A program made the translations under genes and the position numbers. Positions 41,201 to 52,670 of a stretch of DNA of 64,000 nt are shown piece after piece. This DNA is from Cordia subcordata (Eukaryota; Streptophyta; Magnoliopsida; Boraginales; Cordiaceae). The notes beneath the pieces are model-generated. The model made no database searches. It was not told the DNA's origin and was given only the letters and a program-made list of their open reading frames with translations. Within the stretch, counting starts at the first letter, position 1; each line of letters begins with the position of its first letter. The stretch spans positions 6,814,501-6,878,500 of the forward strand of contig JAPTOF010000006.1 in the NCBI GenBank assembly GCA_028554755.1, given 5' to 3'.

Positions 41201-44200
41201 GCTGCATCTTCATTTCCAAAGATTTTTTGCAATCTAAGCAAGCGATCACTTTTAGAAGGGGATGCCTATGTACTTCAGTAGTCATTTTACCACAAGCTGT
41301 ACAGTGGTAATTTTCATTCTGGAGCTTTGCTGGAATGTTTTTATCATTATCACATAGCAAATTGGTCTGATCCACTATCTCACCTGCATTACACATGCGA
41401 GGAGATTTATCCCCATTCATAGGAGCTTCGTCATCGCTATCTATGGTAATAGTCACAGAATTCTTATTCTCAGTGTCTAGTTCATCAAAGTCATTTGGAC
41501 TCTTTGACACCCTCAACTCAGTTGGATCAGAGGGAGAGGACTCAGTAACCAGTGAAGAATGCCCATTACATTTTGCTTCCTTCCCCCCAGCATTCCTCGA
41601 ATATTCAGATGCACTAGTCCTCAAATCATCACTAGCAATATCTGCTTTACTGTTGCTGTAGACACCATCCGAACTGCTTTCCTTCAGCATACTGGATGAG
41701 GAAAATTCTTTCTCAGTAGCCTCCTGATTAAGGTACAGCAAAGCAATAGCAACCGGATTAACAAGGTTGGAGATGAAACAGGCAAAAACAGGAGCATACC
41801 CATGCCAAATAGAGGTAGGATTGCACTACTTAACAAATATACTACAATACTTCCCAAAGTTTTACAGTGACCTTGTTGGTGAGTGCATAAATTCAACTCA
41901 AAAAACTTAACTTATAAAGATGTATGTAACGAGTTTATCGCTAATGAATCAGGTCAAATGCACAGTTACTTCCCCCTATCTGTTTCCTGTAGTAAAGACA
42001 TAAATGTATTGGCAATTAATAGCCTTAAATTTGTTATGGGCCCACTCCATACTAAAATATAAAACAGAAAAGAAAATATTTAAAACTTTTAAGTACTTTT
42101 GGCAATGAAATAATAATTAAAAAATTCAAAATAGTGAACCAGAACTTATTTATCAGAGAACCAAAAATGACAGTGGCCCTGAACTATCTCCAAACACTAA
42201 AAGCCTAAATTTACACATGTTTCATCTATCAAATTACCATGCTCTTTTAAAAGTCTTTTTTTAAGTTGTTCGACAAACCCAGAGCCTAAAGACAGATAAC
42301 CTCTCTATTAAACTATTCAACAGTATCTGCCAAACCCAGAGCCTAAAAGATGAATAGGTGTGAGTTGACATGCTAATTTTACAACTTCGGTACAGGTGTA
42401 ACATCTGCTTCTACAAATTTTGAAAGAGCAGAAAAGAAGAGGAGAAAATTTTACTTGCAAATTACTTTGACTAGAACTTTTCTCAAACAAGATCCATTCA
42501 AAAATATTCACAGAGATAAAACAATGTTAAAAATCAATGAGAAAAAGCTACACAATAAGCTTTTATATTCTTGAATACGAACAAAAAGGGTGAACTCAAA
42601 GTAATAATATCATTAATATGATACCACCTCTTCCATGATGAAATCTATAACATACTAGCCCTTAGTATACAGATGGTAAGGAAATATTTTACACAGGCTT
42701 GACTTCAAATAATGAATGATCTGGTAAAACCAATTAAATAAGTGTAACCATTAATATACATGTTTTCTCGATTAGCTACATAGGGTTGCCAACAAGAACA
42801 GGCTGCAATTTTGCTGTTAACACTCACCAGATAATTAATAATTGTATCAGGAACTGCACAGGATATTTGACCAAATGTATAGATTACTTGTAGTCAGCAA
42901 CAAATGATTGATAAATTATACACATTGACTGAGCAAACCTAAGAATGCACGTAGTAATACCTTGTCCTTGTTTCTGCGTCTTCTCCGTTTTAAACGCATT
43001 TGAAGCTTCTGATCAACAATAGCATCATCTTCTTCTTTAACCTGTCAGTATGTTCACTAAAAATTATATCTGAACCTGTCTATTTTCCAGGTAACACAAG
43101 TCACCCTATGAAGGAACAGATATCTTCAGACCAATGACTTTAAAATTGCATGAACACGAGAAGATACAGCTGTGTCAGCAACTACCAACTAAAAAAGAAA
43201 CAACATTTGATTTTACACCAATCTAACAGTCTAGAACAGGGAAATCATACACCACATCAACTATAAAGAAATCCACAACTATAAAGAAATCCTGCACCCG
43301 AAAAGGAAAAATGAAAGAAATTGAAGAGAAAAGTCTAATCTGCATGACCAAAAAGGTCCTATTAACTATTACATGACCTATAGTGAAGCGCATGCCTTAA
43401 ACATGGTATACTGAAAAATCCTTGAAACTGAGGACAATGCACCTCTTTTAATAGGTGGAAGCTTCCAAGTAACAAATACAAAAGTTAGAGAAATTTTTAA
43501 AGATAGCAAACGATGAATGTGATTGTTTTATACTTCAACACCCTTCAGAGAGATGCATCCCACAAGAAAAGAAGGGAGGAAAGGCTTAAAAATCATAGAT
43601 GATGGACCTATCACTCTATGTTAAATCTAAAGCAACCCACTCGCCAAGTAAAACCTCCAGAAATCCATTAAAAAGGACATACTCCCAGAAAAGCCTAAGC
43701 AAGTCCCCAGTTTCTCTTCTCCATCCGACTTTACCAACAACCCAACAACATCTCTTTACCAGCACGCACTAAACAAAAAGTCACCAGCAAACATAAGGGC
43801 TGCATTCTTCCTAGGGCATAAAGTGCTAATATGAAAATTAAGCTAGAACTTTGAAATGCACAATAATTTGCAACGGATAGTCGATTTACAACAAGCATCC
43901 CATGCCTTAATTAGGCATTACCAAGAGGAATTCATTACATTAATAAACACTACAACATCTGACCAACCTTCTCCATCTATTAGACACAGAATACAGGTTG
44001 ACACTATTAGCCAAATAATTAACTCATCTTTAGAAAAAGAAACTCAACAATTGAAGGAATATATCATCATTCAAAAACAAATATAAATGGCTGAAAGACT
44101 TAGAATGTGTTCAAACAGAATACTTGGTAATTAGTTTCCGTTTGTTAATAAAGGGGGAAACTTGACAAAAAAGGCCATTGACAAACCTTCCTAAATTTTC

Positions 44201-47116
44201 TTCTTTGCTCTTCAGAGAGATTTAAATCTCCTTCGTTTGCTATTGCATCAGCAATGAAGGGATCACTAGAACCACCTTCAAGGTCATCAATTTCCTCCAC
44301 CTGACAAGGAAATGTGGAACATGTAAGAATGAAGCATTCCTTTTCTTCTTTTTGCCTTGCCAATGCCTGTTGAAGTGCAGACCACAGAATATACTTCTCT
44401 CCCTTGCTTTGATGAGTGAAAAGTATAATTAGATGGTCCAAATAAAGTGGATCAAAGGTAATAGACATATAGAAAGAAAGATGAGATTAGAGGTAACCTG
44501 AAGAAGTAAGAAGAAAGAGCAAAATTGATGCTAATCATAAAGGGCCCCATAAATACTAGAGCTCCGAGCTACTAAAATGGAGAACCAAGAAATTTCTAAA
44601 TGAGTTAGAAAAATTCAATTAAGATAACACTAGACCCCAACGTTCAAAGGAAAAATTACTGCAATGATCGCAGAATATGAAAGACAAGAAACTTCAAAAA
44701 CTGAGCCAGGATCTTCTTTCAACATGTTATGCTATGTTAATAGAGCAAGACTCTTGTAATGACATTTAAGTTACAAATCAAGAAATGAGACTGACTAATA
44801 TTTACTTCAGAAATTGGTTATTAGGGTACCCCCTCTAATAACAACGTAATACCATGTGCCTCAGACATGAACTTCTTACATTTAATCTGACTTCTGCACT
44901 CTTTAAATGGACAGGTCGACTACAACTTTAAAATTGATCTCAGATAGTCAAAGACAATTTACAGTGTAATGAGAGGCAATTTACAATGAAATGAGAGGGA
45001 CAATGTCAGAGTATAAACTGATGAAGAAATTTCTTCTGCATGACAATTGTAATAGCAATTCAATATGATCAAGCAGCATCGGGCCCTGGAAATAGCTTCT
45101 GCCTAATTTAAGTGACAGTTCAAAAATGAGAAATCTCTCTCTGAATAATGATTATGATAATACTTGTTACTTGCAAAGATATTTACAAAAAGGTCATCTC
45201 AAGAGGCAGTCTATGGACAGTTACTCAAGCAAATTTCTGCTCCTAAATGTACAAAAAAGTGGCAATCAAAAAAATATGCATACTCAAAAAGCCCCAAGCA
45301 AAAAGCAACAAAAGAATACCTCACCTCATCAACTCCAGGAAATTTCAAGCCCAGTTCAGCAGCTTGCTGTGGAGTACTGGCCAAGTAAACAGCTGCCCAG
45401 TGTTTGCTGCCAAATGTAACTTTTTCCAGAGATGAACTGTCAGAGCACATCTTGCTGAAAGAATTCCAACCTACATCAGGGTTTTCTGTAGCAGCTTCAC
45501 TGCCATCATTAAGTTTCTTCTGCAGAAAGCCGCTTGCACCCTCCTCCAAAACTTTACCATGCTTTCTGCAACATAACCATATTCAGAGCTTGAGACTTTA
45601 CCTATAGCAAAACACAGTACAAAAAAAGAGCTTAGAGGAACATGCCTCCTCACAGGCCTGTGGATCTGGAGATATTTTTCAGCCTCAGCAATGAATTCAT
45701 TGGCACCACTAGTCACCTGACTACCCACCCAGTGAGCCCTCTTCTTCCATGCTTCTGTACAGCAACCGTTAGGAACCTGACTTTCAATCCACTTATAAAA
45801 ACTCGGGAGTGCAATACCAGCTCCATCAAGTTGTTCCTGTTCAGGATTACGCACAAATGAAGAAAAGGAAATCAAACTACAGCTCTTGAAGACAGAGGAA
45901 ACATTACTGTGAGGAAAAAGAATTAAGTAAAACATAAATAATTAGAAAAGACCTGCAACCCCCATAACCATGAAATATCAAAGCAAATTCAATACTTCTT
46001 CCGCAAGAATTTTTAGCAAAGTTTCTTATCAAGCATGGTCAGGCCTCATAAACCACATCTATGCCTTCCTCGAATATTAACAAATATAAGCATGAAACTT
46101 ATCACCATAACCTAAAACAATCATCTAGAATAAATGATTTAACTTTAAAAAGAAAAAACACTTTTTTCCCTTCTCTTGAGCAAATCTTTCTTGTCAAAGC
46201 AGAACTCAACTGGTACTCAATGATTTACCATGAATATCCAATTCGCAATGCGATCATGATGACAGTTAATAATAATAATTTCAAATAAACAAACTGCCAG
46301 AAAACACTGTATGAGAATTCAACAATGCAAGTGAAGCATACCAACAAATGAGAACTCTCTGTTTCGAGCTCATCGAGTGTTGCTTCCCACTCCTCCTTCA
46401 ATGTGGTCATTTCTTCCTCTACAGCCTTCTCCAACTGTAATTAACACCAACAAATATTTACAATTATTCTAATAATCTAACCAAAAAAAAAAAAAGAAAC
46501 TTTCCGCAAAATAAATCATTTCAATTTTATTCTAACAAATAAACATAATAGTAGAAAATTACTTCATCGCCGGTGAGAGATTGCGCTAACTCCTCCCTCA
46601 CTTCCGCCTCGACTTTAGCTAGCGACTCATCCTCTAGCGCCTCTTGAGCGTCCGCAGCCTAAACAATATATATATATATATATATATAGATAGTAATTAC
46701 AAAAATTAGAGTGTGTGTGTATATACATATATATATATATGTATGTATGTATTAACTAAAAGATCACAGCTTTATACTTTACTCTCAACTTCTACAAGCT
46801 CTGCAATTAGCTCTTCGATTTCTTGCTCCGTTAAAGGTTCCTAAAATCCCAAAAGAAAATTTATAAGTAAATTATTAAATAAATAAATAAATAACTGAGT
46901 CGAATTTCGCAGCACCAAAATATTTTTAAATTTTTTTCCAATATTCAGAGCTGCATTTTGGCTTGCCTCGCGCGGCAATACTTCTTTTTCTTTTTCTTCT
47001 TCTTCTTCTTCGTCTTCGTCTTCATCCTCATCTTCATCTTCATCTAAATCGTCGATCAAAGAATCGGACGAAGCGATTTCCATTGCCTCCAGTTGATCAC
47101 GCTTTTCTTCATCCAT
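23233..47116 (-). CDS. ATRX: ATRX-type SNF2 chromatin remodeller (CHR20 orthologue), 24 exons
   Basis: Exons in coding order: 47116-46967, 46840-46778, 46658-46563, 46434-46342, 45836-45646, 45565-45325, 44300-44187, 43041-42961, 41723-40906, 40389-40299, 40225-40010, 38030-37911, 37140-36974, 35243-35102, 33065-32916, 32833-32778, 32693-32390, 29907-29781, 28487-28426, 27302-27076, 26453-26250, 26160-26082, 26006-25759, 23656-23233. Phases all match, giving 4464 nt and 1487 residues; Arabidopsis ATRX is of similar length. An acidic tract (residues about 22-45) precedes a cysteine-rich ADD zinc module in exon 9 (CTACGK, CLDC, CGWCG, CRSC, FCSMC, CCCC). The ATPase follows: Walker A HTMGLGKT (about 749-756), DEAH (870-873), LTGSPLQNN, then the helicase C lobe with [11 protein letters not shown] and YRVWRYGQ. 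It is a nuclear ATP-driven remodeller; plant ATRX promotes histone H3.3 deposition. Introns 1, 5 and 16 need GC donors. Several introns hold transposon remnants. Confidence 0.96.
24880..25235 (+). mobile_element. RTE-type LINE, 3' fragment, in ATRX intron 23
   Basis: From about 24902 the plus strand reads [12 protein letters not shown], then [12 protein letters not shown] and RWFEYGRR, which match the C-terminal end of plant RTE-class LINE ORF2. The frame is then lost to stops. The segment ends with ACCCCACATAATGGGATAA, close to the known 3' end of these elements (...GACCCCACTTAGTGGGATAAGG). It is 5'-truncated and antisense to ATRX. An antisense open frame here (24796-25143) is a shadow. Confidence 0.75.
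25238..25507. mobile_element. Foldback/MITE with terminal inverted repeats of about 43 bp in ATRX intron 23
   Basis: The arm CTGTTTGTTATAGTTTTATT... (25241-25283) is the near-perfect reverse complement of 25461-25503, and inner segments (ATAAGATTTAAGACATCTTA against AAGATATCTTAAATCTTAC) also pair. There is no coding capacity. The terminal TTTG/CAAA pattern recalls hAT-type MITEs, but no 8-bp target duplication was resolved. It abuts the LINE fragment. Confidence 0.8.
27839..27870. repeat. (GA)n microsatellite in ATRX intron 19
   Basis: GAGAGA-rich run in the intron between exons 19 and 20. Confidence 0.9.
30278..31050. mobile_element. Large foldback element with arms of about 120 bp in ATRX intron 17
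   Basis: 30278-30400 and 30927-31050 are imperfect reverse complements; both contain an ATTTTCCCCCATGA-type motif and a CATAAATCCCAAACT block or its complement. The AT-rich centre of about 525 bp holds a CA/CG microsatellite (30489-30537). No frame resembles a transposase. It may be one long-armed element or two inverted copies of a smaller MITE. Confidence 0.75.
32694..32777 (-). other. ATRX: ATRX intron 16, GC-AG type
   Basis: Exon 16 ends TTTAGGAACCG followed by GCAAGA; the acceptor is GGTGCAG before CTTCCAG. The join reads [13 protein letters not shown] as in the family. No GT occurs before an in-frame stop, so a GC donor is required. The exon-side base C before G is unusual for this donor class. 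Confidence 0.82.
35350..35768. mobile_element. MITE-like element in ATRX intron 13
   Basis: It begins CTCCATTTGTTTGCCGTACA and ends with GGAAAATATTTTCCCAAGTAAAC followed by CAAGCAAG. GGAAAA/TTTTCC subterminal motifs and CCAAACACC occur near both ends in inverted arrangement. This is the typical look of an abundant plant hAT-like MITE class. It has no coding potential and no clear target duplication. Confidence 0.5.
36759..36852. repeat. 47-bp tandem duplication with primer-site-like motif in ATRX intron 13
   Basis: Units starting at 36759 and 36806 are almost identical. Each contains ATTGGTATCAGAT, which resembles the TTGGTATCAGAGC primer-binding site of LTR elements, preceded by ACAACCACA. 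The unit could be a relic of an LTR/primer-site junction, but no matching LTR was found. Confidence 0.7.
38368..38384. repeat. Short telomere-like repeat in ATRX intron 11
   Basis: AAACCCTAAACCCTAAA comprises two units of the plant telomere/telo-box motif plus part of a third. It is intronic and isolated. Confidence 0.8.
39383..39640 (-). mobile_element. L1-type LINE 3' fragment in ATRX intron 11
   Basis: The minus strand reads [17 protein letters not shown], the tryptophan-rich C-terminal motif of plant L1 ORF2, followed by short frames with stops and then an A-rich 3' end (poly-T on the plus strand at 39383-39391). It is heavily 5'-truncated and lies in the same orientation as ATRX. Confidence 0.7.
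40906..41723 (-). other. ATRX: ATRX exon 9: ADD zinc-finger domain and serine/aspartate tail
   Basis: This 818-nt exon is the longest in the gene. Its first half is a poorly conserved serine-rich linker. The second half encodes the GATA-like and PHD-like cysteine pairs of the ADD domain ([46 protein letters not shown]), known in ATRX and DNMT3 proteins to read the unmodified histone H3 tail. It ends with an [17 protein letters not shown] tract. It ends in phase 2 at a GT donor, and the codon is completed by exon 10. Confidence 0.9.
45566..45645 (-). other. ATRX: ATRX intron 5, GC-AG type
   Basis: Exon 5 ends CCTGTGAGGAG followed by GCATGT; the acceptor is GTTGCAG before AAAGCATGG. Phase 2 is required to read HRPVRRKHGK. 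The upstream GT (after AGGCCT) and the downstream GT (after GGCAT) both put a stop codon directly after the junction, so the GC donor is the only one that works. Confidence 0.85.
46665..46750. repeat. TA and GT microsatellites filling ATRX intron 2
   Basis: The 119-bp intron (46659-46777) is dominated by TATATA runs, a GTGTGTGT run and ATGT runs. Length changes here could alter spacing to splice signals. Confidence 0.85.
46841..46966 (-). other. ATRX: ATRX intron 1, GC-AG type
   Basis: Exon 1 ends CGCGAG followed by GCAAGC, a good match to the plant GC donor consensus AG|GCAAGT. The acceptor is TTTTAG before GAACCTTTAACG. Joining gives LPRE-EPLTEQE, matching the family. The next in-frame GT (at GTGCTGCG, about 46915) would add 17 residues not expected in homologues. 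Confidence 0.8.
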
Positions 47117-47584
47117 TAATAAATATGATTTTCGTTCTACTAATTCGTTTTCTTCACAGCGATTTTGATGTGAAAATCGTGATATGAGTGAGAGTAATAT
47201 AGCTCAGAAATTGGGAGGAAAAATGAAAAGGAGTGTAACACAAGGTAGAGAGGGAAGTCTCAACGGGAGTATAACGACGACGTTTTGGTTTATGTTTGCT
47301 TTGTTTTTTTAAGTGGGGACAGTACAGAGTGGGACCCGCGCTTTCTGTAAGGAAATTTTTTGAAATGGCTTGTTTTTCTTTTCTTTTCTTTTTTTCTTTT
47401 TTTGGTTTTGAATTATTTAGAAGTCCGAAATTTGAGGGTAAAAATAGTTTGAAATAGCATAAAGTCTTTTGTTGGTCAAAAGGAACATCACAATTAAAGG
47501 CTTGTCTGAATTAGTTTTTTTAATAAAGAATTACTTTATACTTTTAAAATTGAAATAACGCTCTACTCTCTCTATTTTCTATTT

Positions 47585-48590
47585 AGCAGATAAGAGCAAA
47601 GGCTTCTTCACTAGTTTGTCTAGTGTTTTCTTGTATTCTGGCGGTGAGATCTGAGTGAGCTCACCAACCAGTGACACTCTTTGCCCCCGTCTATCTTTTT
47701 TCTTTTTTGTTTGTGTGGTCTTTTAGTCTATATATATATTTTTTTCTTGTTTCTTCGTGTTTTCTTTTCCTTTAGGCCTTTTGTCACATCTACTAGTGTC
47801 TTTCTAGTAATAGACATCAGACTTGGTGCTGCGTTGTTCTAACCTCTTAGATCCATACACCAGTGATGGTATTTTGTGGTTTTATGGTCGCTTGCTTCAG
47901 TAATGTGAACAATAAGGCTTTCCTAGATGATAAGTTCCTTCATGGCTAGACTGATGCTATTCATTCATCTCTTGGGCAAATCTCTCATAAGATGTTGGAA
48001 CGGGTGTTTGCTTCTTACTCTAGAGCCTTCCTTATTTAAAGGGATCATCCTTGATTCTGGGATGTTGAGACCCTTTAATTTTTTGATTTCTTTAGCGCAA
48101 CCTTTAACCAGGTTGGTGAGTTCCAATCTACTCATCTTTAAGTTTGCTTGTGATGTTTCCTCGACAAGTGCCTTGTGGCCGTTGATTGTCTTGCCTCTTA
48201 AAGTGCTTCTTGGAGCATAACCGTTCTTGGAATCTATAGTGAATTGGTCTAAAGATGGTGAGGTGTGGTTGATTTTGTTCCTGACAGGCATTTCCATTCT
48301 TTGCCTTGCAACTCTAGTTATGGCTATTGGTGCCGATTTGAGTAGTGCCCGATTTAGGGTTAGAGTTTTGATGTAGTTGGGCCTTATTTTGTTTTGGCTT
48401 GTGTCTGTGTTTGAAGAAGTCGTATTTTATCTTATGTTGTTTTTGTTTGGGCTCTAGTTTGGCCCACTTTGTCTTGTATTTGGTGATGTGTCTGGTTCAA
48501 TCCTCCTAGGCTTGGGCTTCATAAGTAATGTTTTGTTTATTTACTGAAAACTATGTTTGGAACCAAAAAAAAAGAAAGAGAGAGAGAGAA
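47585..48590 (+). mobile_element. Possible L1-like retroposon remnant upstream of ATRX
   Basis: About 1 kb of GC-richer sequence ends in GTTTATTTACTGAAAACTAT followed by ACCAAAAAAAAAG (48567-48577), a layout seen at 3' ends of plant LINEs. Internal frames on both strands lack a recognisable reverse transcriptase. A clean target duplication was not found. It starts about 470 bp upstream of the ATRX start codon. Confidence 0.35.
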
Positions 48591-49905
48591 CTATTTTTTC
48601 TAGAAAAAGCACATTTTTTTTATATTGAATAATTTAGTAGGGGTGAGTGTGGTACGTGTATTGTATCATGTACTTCCTAATAATAGTAAGAATGTAGAGG
48701 ATACATACGTAAATTGGATAATTCTCTCCGGCATAAATACACATAAGTTACCTTGTTTTGGTGTGCAAGCCAATAGTCTCTATAAATCCAAAAATACAAA
48801 TTATTTTTCTTCTTTTGTTTGGACGAGTGCTTTAGTATAATTTGGGATGATGAATAATTTAGGTGAATTTAAACTTCTTTATATTTATTTTATCCAACTT
48901 TCAATATCCAATTTTGAAGATAGTTTAAAAATTCTCAAAACTCGAATATTTAAGTTATGACCATTTTTTATTTAATACCCATTTTAACAATTTTGTTTTT
49001 AATATTCAAAAATCAAAATTTAAAAAAAGACTTGAAAATTTTTATCACGTCCCAATCCCGAATCACAGCCTCCATCTTACAATTCGACAAATTTTATGGG
49101 AAAAAATTTCAAAAGGCATTTTCTTCACTGCCAGAAAAGGGTGTTGGATAATTGTTGACATGAATGCAGAAGATCTTACATAGAATGATAGATGCAAAAA
49201 AATTATTTTCTTTCTTCACATAAAGAAAAATTCACTAATACACACAACCCAAATCTATATCGTGTGCACTTTTCCTACAAGGTGGACATGTTACATAACA
49301 AGTGCTATATAGAACCAGTTTTATTTATTTTAAAAGATAAAGTATGTCATTTATCATGTAAATACTAACATGTTACATTAACTCAAAGAACACACTTACC
49401 AAAAAAAATCACATTTCTTTCGGTTTATGCAAGTTGGACATTCAATTATTGTCAATTAGCAAAACTAATCGGTCAAAGGTTTATATTGATTACGAGAGAA
49501 CGAAACAAACAGAAGGATCTTTCGACGAATACAACCTAAAACAAAAAGAAGATTAGAAAAATGTTTCATTATTATTTAGTGACAACTCCTATTATTGCTA
49601 AAAAAGGAGATTGTTCAAACCAGCATAGCATTAAATGAAACAAAATTACTTTTTTTTTCCTGAAAAAATTCAAAATTGAAAGGAATGTAAACTTTCAAAT
49701 TAAATGTCATGATCTTGACCTCATTAAAAATCATCACTGTTACTAAAGGAGAACCCTTGGAGAGACAAGTGTCATTAGGATAAAATTTTAAGTGTATATA
49801 ATTAATATTTTAATATTAATATATTAGCATAAATTCTTATACTTTTTTGTTAAATTTTCTAGCCCAGTAACCTTTATCTTTATCTATTAGTGTCTTGTTT
49901 TTTTT

Positions 49906-50052
49906 CACAGACTGATTGGGTTCGAATTTTGACTGATTAAGGATTTTTGTCTCTAAATATTCTACTAGATTGAAATGCTATCAGAACTCCAATAAACATT
50001 GCTTCTGACGTAATCAAGGGTAGTCTTGCTATTCCAACACAACAGTTAATAT
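49906..50052 (+). repeat. 147-bp dispersed repeat, copy 1
   Basis: The segment CACAGACTGATTGGG...ACAGTTAATAT matches the reverse complement of 56644-56790 with few differences. It is flanked by direct repeats of about 36 bp (CTTTATCTTTATCTATTAGT...) at 49872-49908 and 50078-50113. Confidence 0.85.
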
Positions 50053-52670
50053 CATACAATTTACGTGGTTTTCTTTTCTTTATCTTTATCTATTAGTGTC
50101 TTGTTTTTTCACCATGTTCATTAAGAATTTTTTTTTGCATAATTTTTATTTTACATTATTTGTATTTTTTTAAATTTTATGTAAAACTAGAGTGGATATA
50201 TTAAATTACAACTATGTGATCAAGGTAGAATAAATCAACTTTAGTTCTAATCATTTACAAAAGAAAAGGGATAAATATTTTTTTTTCATTATGTTCATTA
50301 AGAAGGTTTTATTTATTTTTTATATAATTTTTTGTTCAAGTTTGTATTACATTTTCTAATATTATATAAAGCAAATTAAAATTATATATAACAAAGCTTT
50401 CAAAATTTAAATTTTATATTTATATATTTGAACTGAGAAGATAACATCAATATATAATTCTATACATGGCACTGATAGAAAATATTTATTTTATTATTTT
50501 TAATAATTTATAATTTATAACATTGTTAATTATAAAATTTGATAATATCTAACGAATATAAAAAATCTATGCATCGGATGGGTACCATGCTAGTTTCAAT
50601 TTAAAAGAGAAAAACAGGACCCGTGTGGTTTTCTTTTCTTTTCTTTTCTTTTTATCTCTCTTTTCTTTAAATAGTTCTTGGACACACAATTCAAAAGTAG
50701 TTTTTAAGAATAAAAGTCTTAAAATACTTATTTGAGAATTTTTATGATAGAAATAATGTAAAGAAGAGAGAGATTAAAGAGAAAAATATTTGCCATTGTA
50801 ATTGTAAATTAATTACAAAATCATCATCAATGAAATAGATTCCTCCTTGTCTCGGTGGAGTTCTCCAGAACAAGATTTTAAAACGTCTTTTTGTTGTCGG
50901 TTTTTTTTTTCATTTTTTTTATTACAGCTATTGTAAGAACTGTTTTCTAAAACTAAAAGCAGAAGCAACCTTTCCAAACTTTTTTTTTGTATTTTTTATT
51001 TTTAAAAATTAAAAATTATTTTTAAAACTGATTCCAATCAGGTCAGAACCTTTTCATCATCCTGTTCTTCCATTGTTTTTGTAGTTGACATGCGAGAGCC
51101 AATTTAGTAACCCAACAAGCTAATAAAACCAACTCCAGGTCCACAATTCGTTTTGGGCTAGCCCTAGTATCGCTCATGTTGGTTCTTTGGTTCGCTTTAT
51201 TTATTTATTTTTTGGGGGGGCTTTTTTGGTTCAAAGGTTTTTAACATTCTCGAAAAAATTGTTTCAAATACTTTTAGCAAAAGTGAAGTAGCATGCATAC
51301 GTCTAAGAATGTCATCTTCCTGGTTGTTTTAGCATTTTGTTAAAAAATCGAGCCATTAAAAATGAATTCGATATTTTTACTATTATCATGAATACACATT
51401 TTTAATTATTTGGCTGAAATCGTATTACTTTGAAATAAATATGGGTGAGAATAACAAGGACATTTTGTCAAATAATTTTTTTGATATTATAAATTAGTTC
51501 CATATACATTTAATCCACACAAATATATACATTATTTTTCATTTGTTTCTTCTCATACTAGTTAAATGACACATTACAACTAATTATATACATATGTTCT
51601 TATATAGATGACAGAAACCCTTGAATCTAATGCCTCTCGTTAATAGGATTCTGATATCATACTTATTTATGAGGCCTTCTAGAATAGGCTTCAATATTAT
51701 ATATTTGCTTATTATATTCAATACTCATGGATTTGGAAAAGCTTAGATTGGAATAAAGATGCCTCCATTAAATAACATTAATAAACCCATAACTTTAGAC
51801 AATAAAATTAACAATAATGGATTTGCGGTTGAGTCTCGGACGAATAGAAAATTATATCCTGAAATCTAAAGAAATAGACGTGGCTACTTTTTTTGTCATT
51901 CCAATTGCAGAATATGGAAATATATTATTTTTTTTCTTTTTGCTTCTTTTTTTCTTTGGCCTTTTTGTCATCGAAAATAGCCAAAGAGCATAAAGTCAAG
52001 TGCATCAGTGGTTCATTCGATGATTTTTCTTTAGCTTCTGCTTTTTTAATCAAACGTGATTTTCGTGTTAAGAAACAAAGAACAAACTAACCACTTCAAG
52101 ACGCAGAGGACGAAAGAGAAGCTATTTTCTAAACTAGTTTAATTTGGACGAAAAATTTGACCCAAAAAAAATTATGAAAAACTAATGAAAAATATTCATC
52201 TCCAACTAGTCTCGGTTCCCGTTGTCTTTCTATCACTAATTAGAAATAAAAAAAAAAAAAAACCTTTCGTCTCTAATTAGTAACTATTTTCATATTTGAA
52301 TGGAGACAAAAATTGTTACCTCTATTTACAGAAGACGAGCACTCACATTTTGGACCTAGTCAAAAGAAGAAAAAGATATTCATCAAGTAAATTTAAGCAT
52401 ATTTTACTTCGCTAATTCAATTCTAATTAGGGTCCAGTTTTTCTTCTTCCATCATTAATTGATCTTTGAATAATGACCGATATTTTTGCATCACTAAATT
52501 CTGTTACTTGCTTCAACAATGCTAGTAGAGTTGAATAATTCAAAAGAATTGATAATATTTGCTATTTTATCCGCAAGCGAAGTAAATAAGCGACATGCAT
52601 TGACAACAAAATTAAAGATATGGTTCATACCCCTTTTGAGTTAATTTTAACAAAACTAAAGTGGTCATTA

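Noticed and set aside
40657..41661. Plus-strand open frames opposite ATRX exon 9 (for example 40657-41013 and 41395-41661).
   Set aside because: They are antisense shadows of a real exon; their serine-rich content mirrors the Ser/Asp codons on the other strand.
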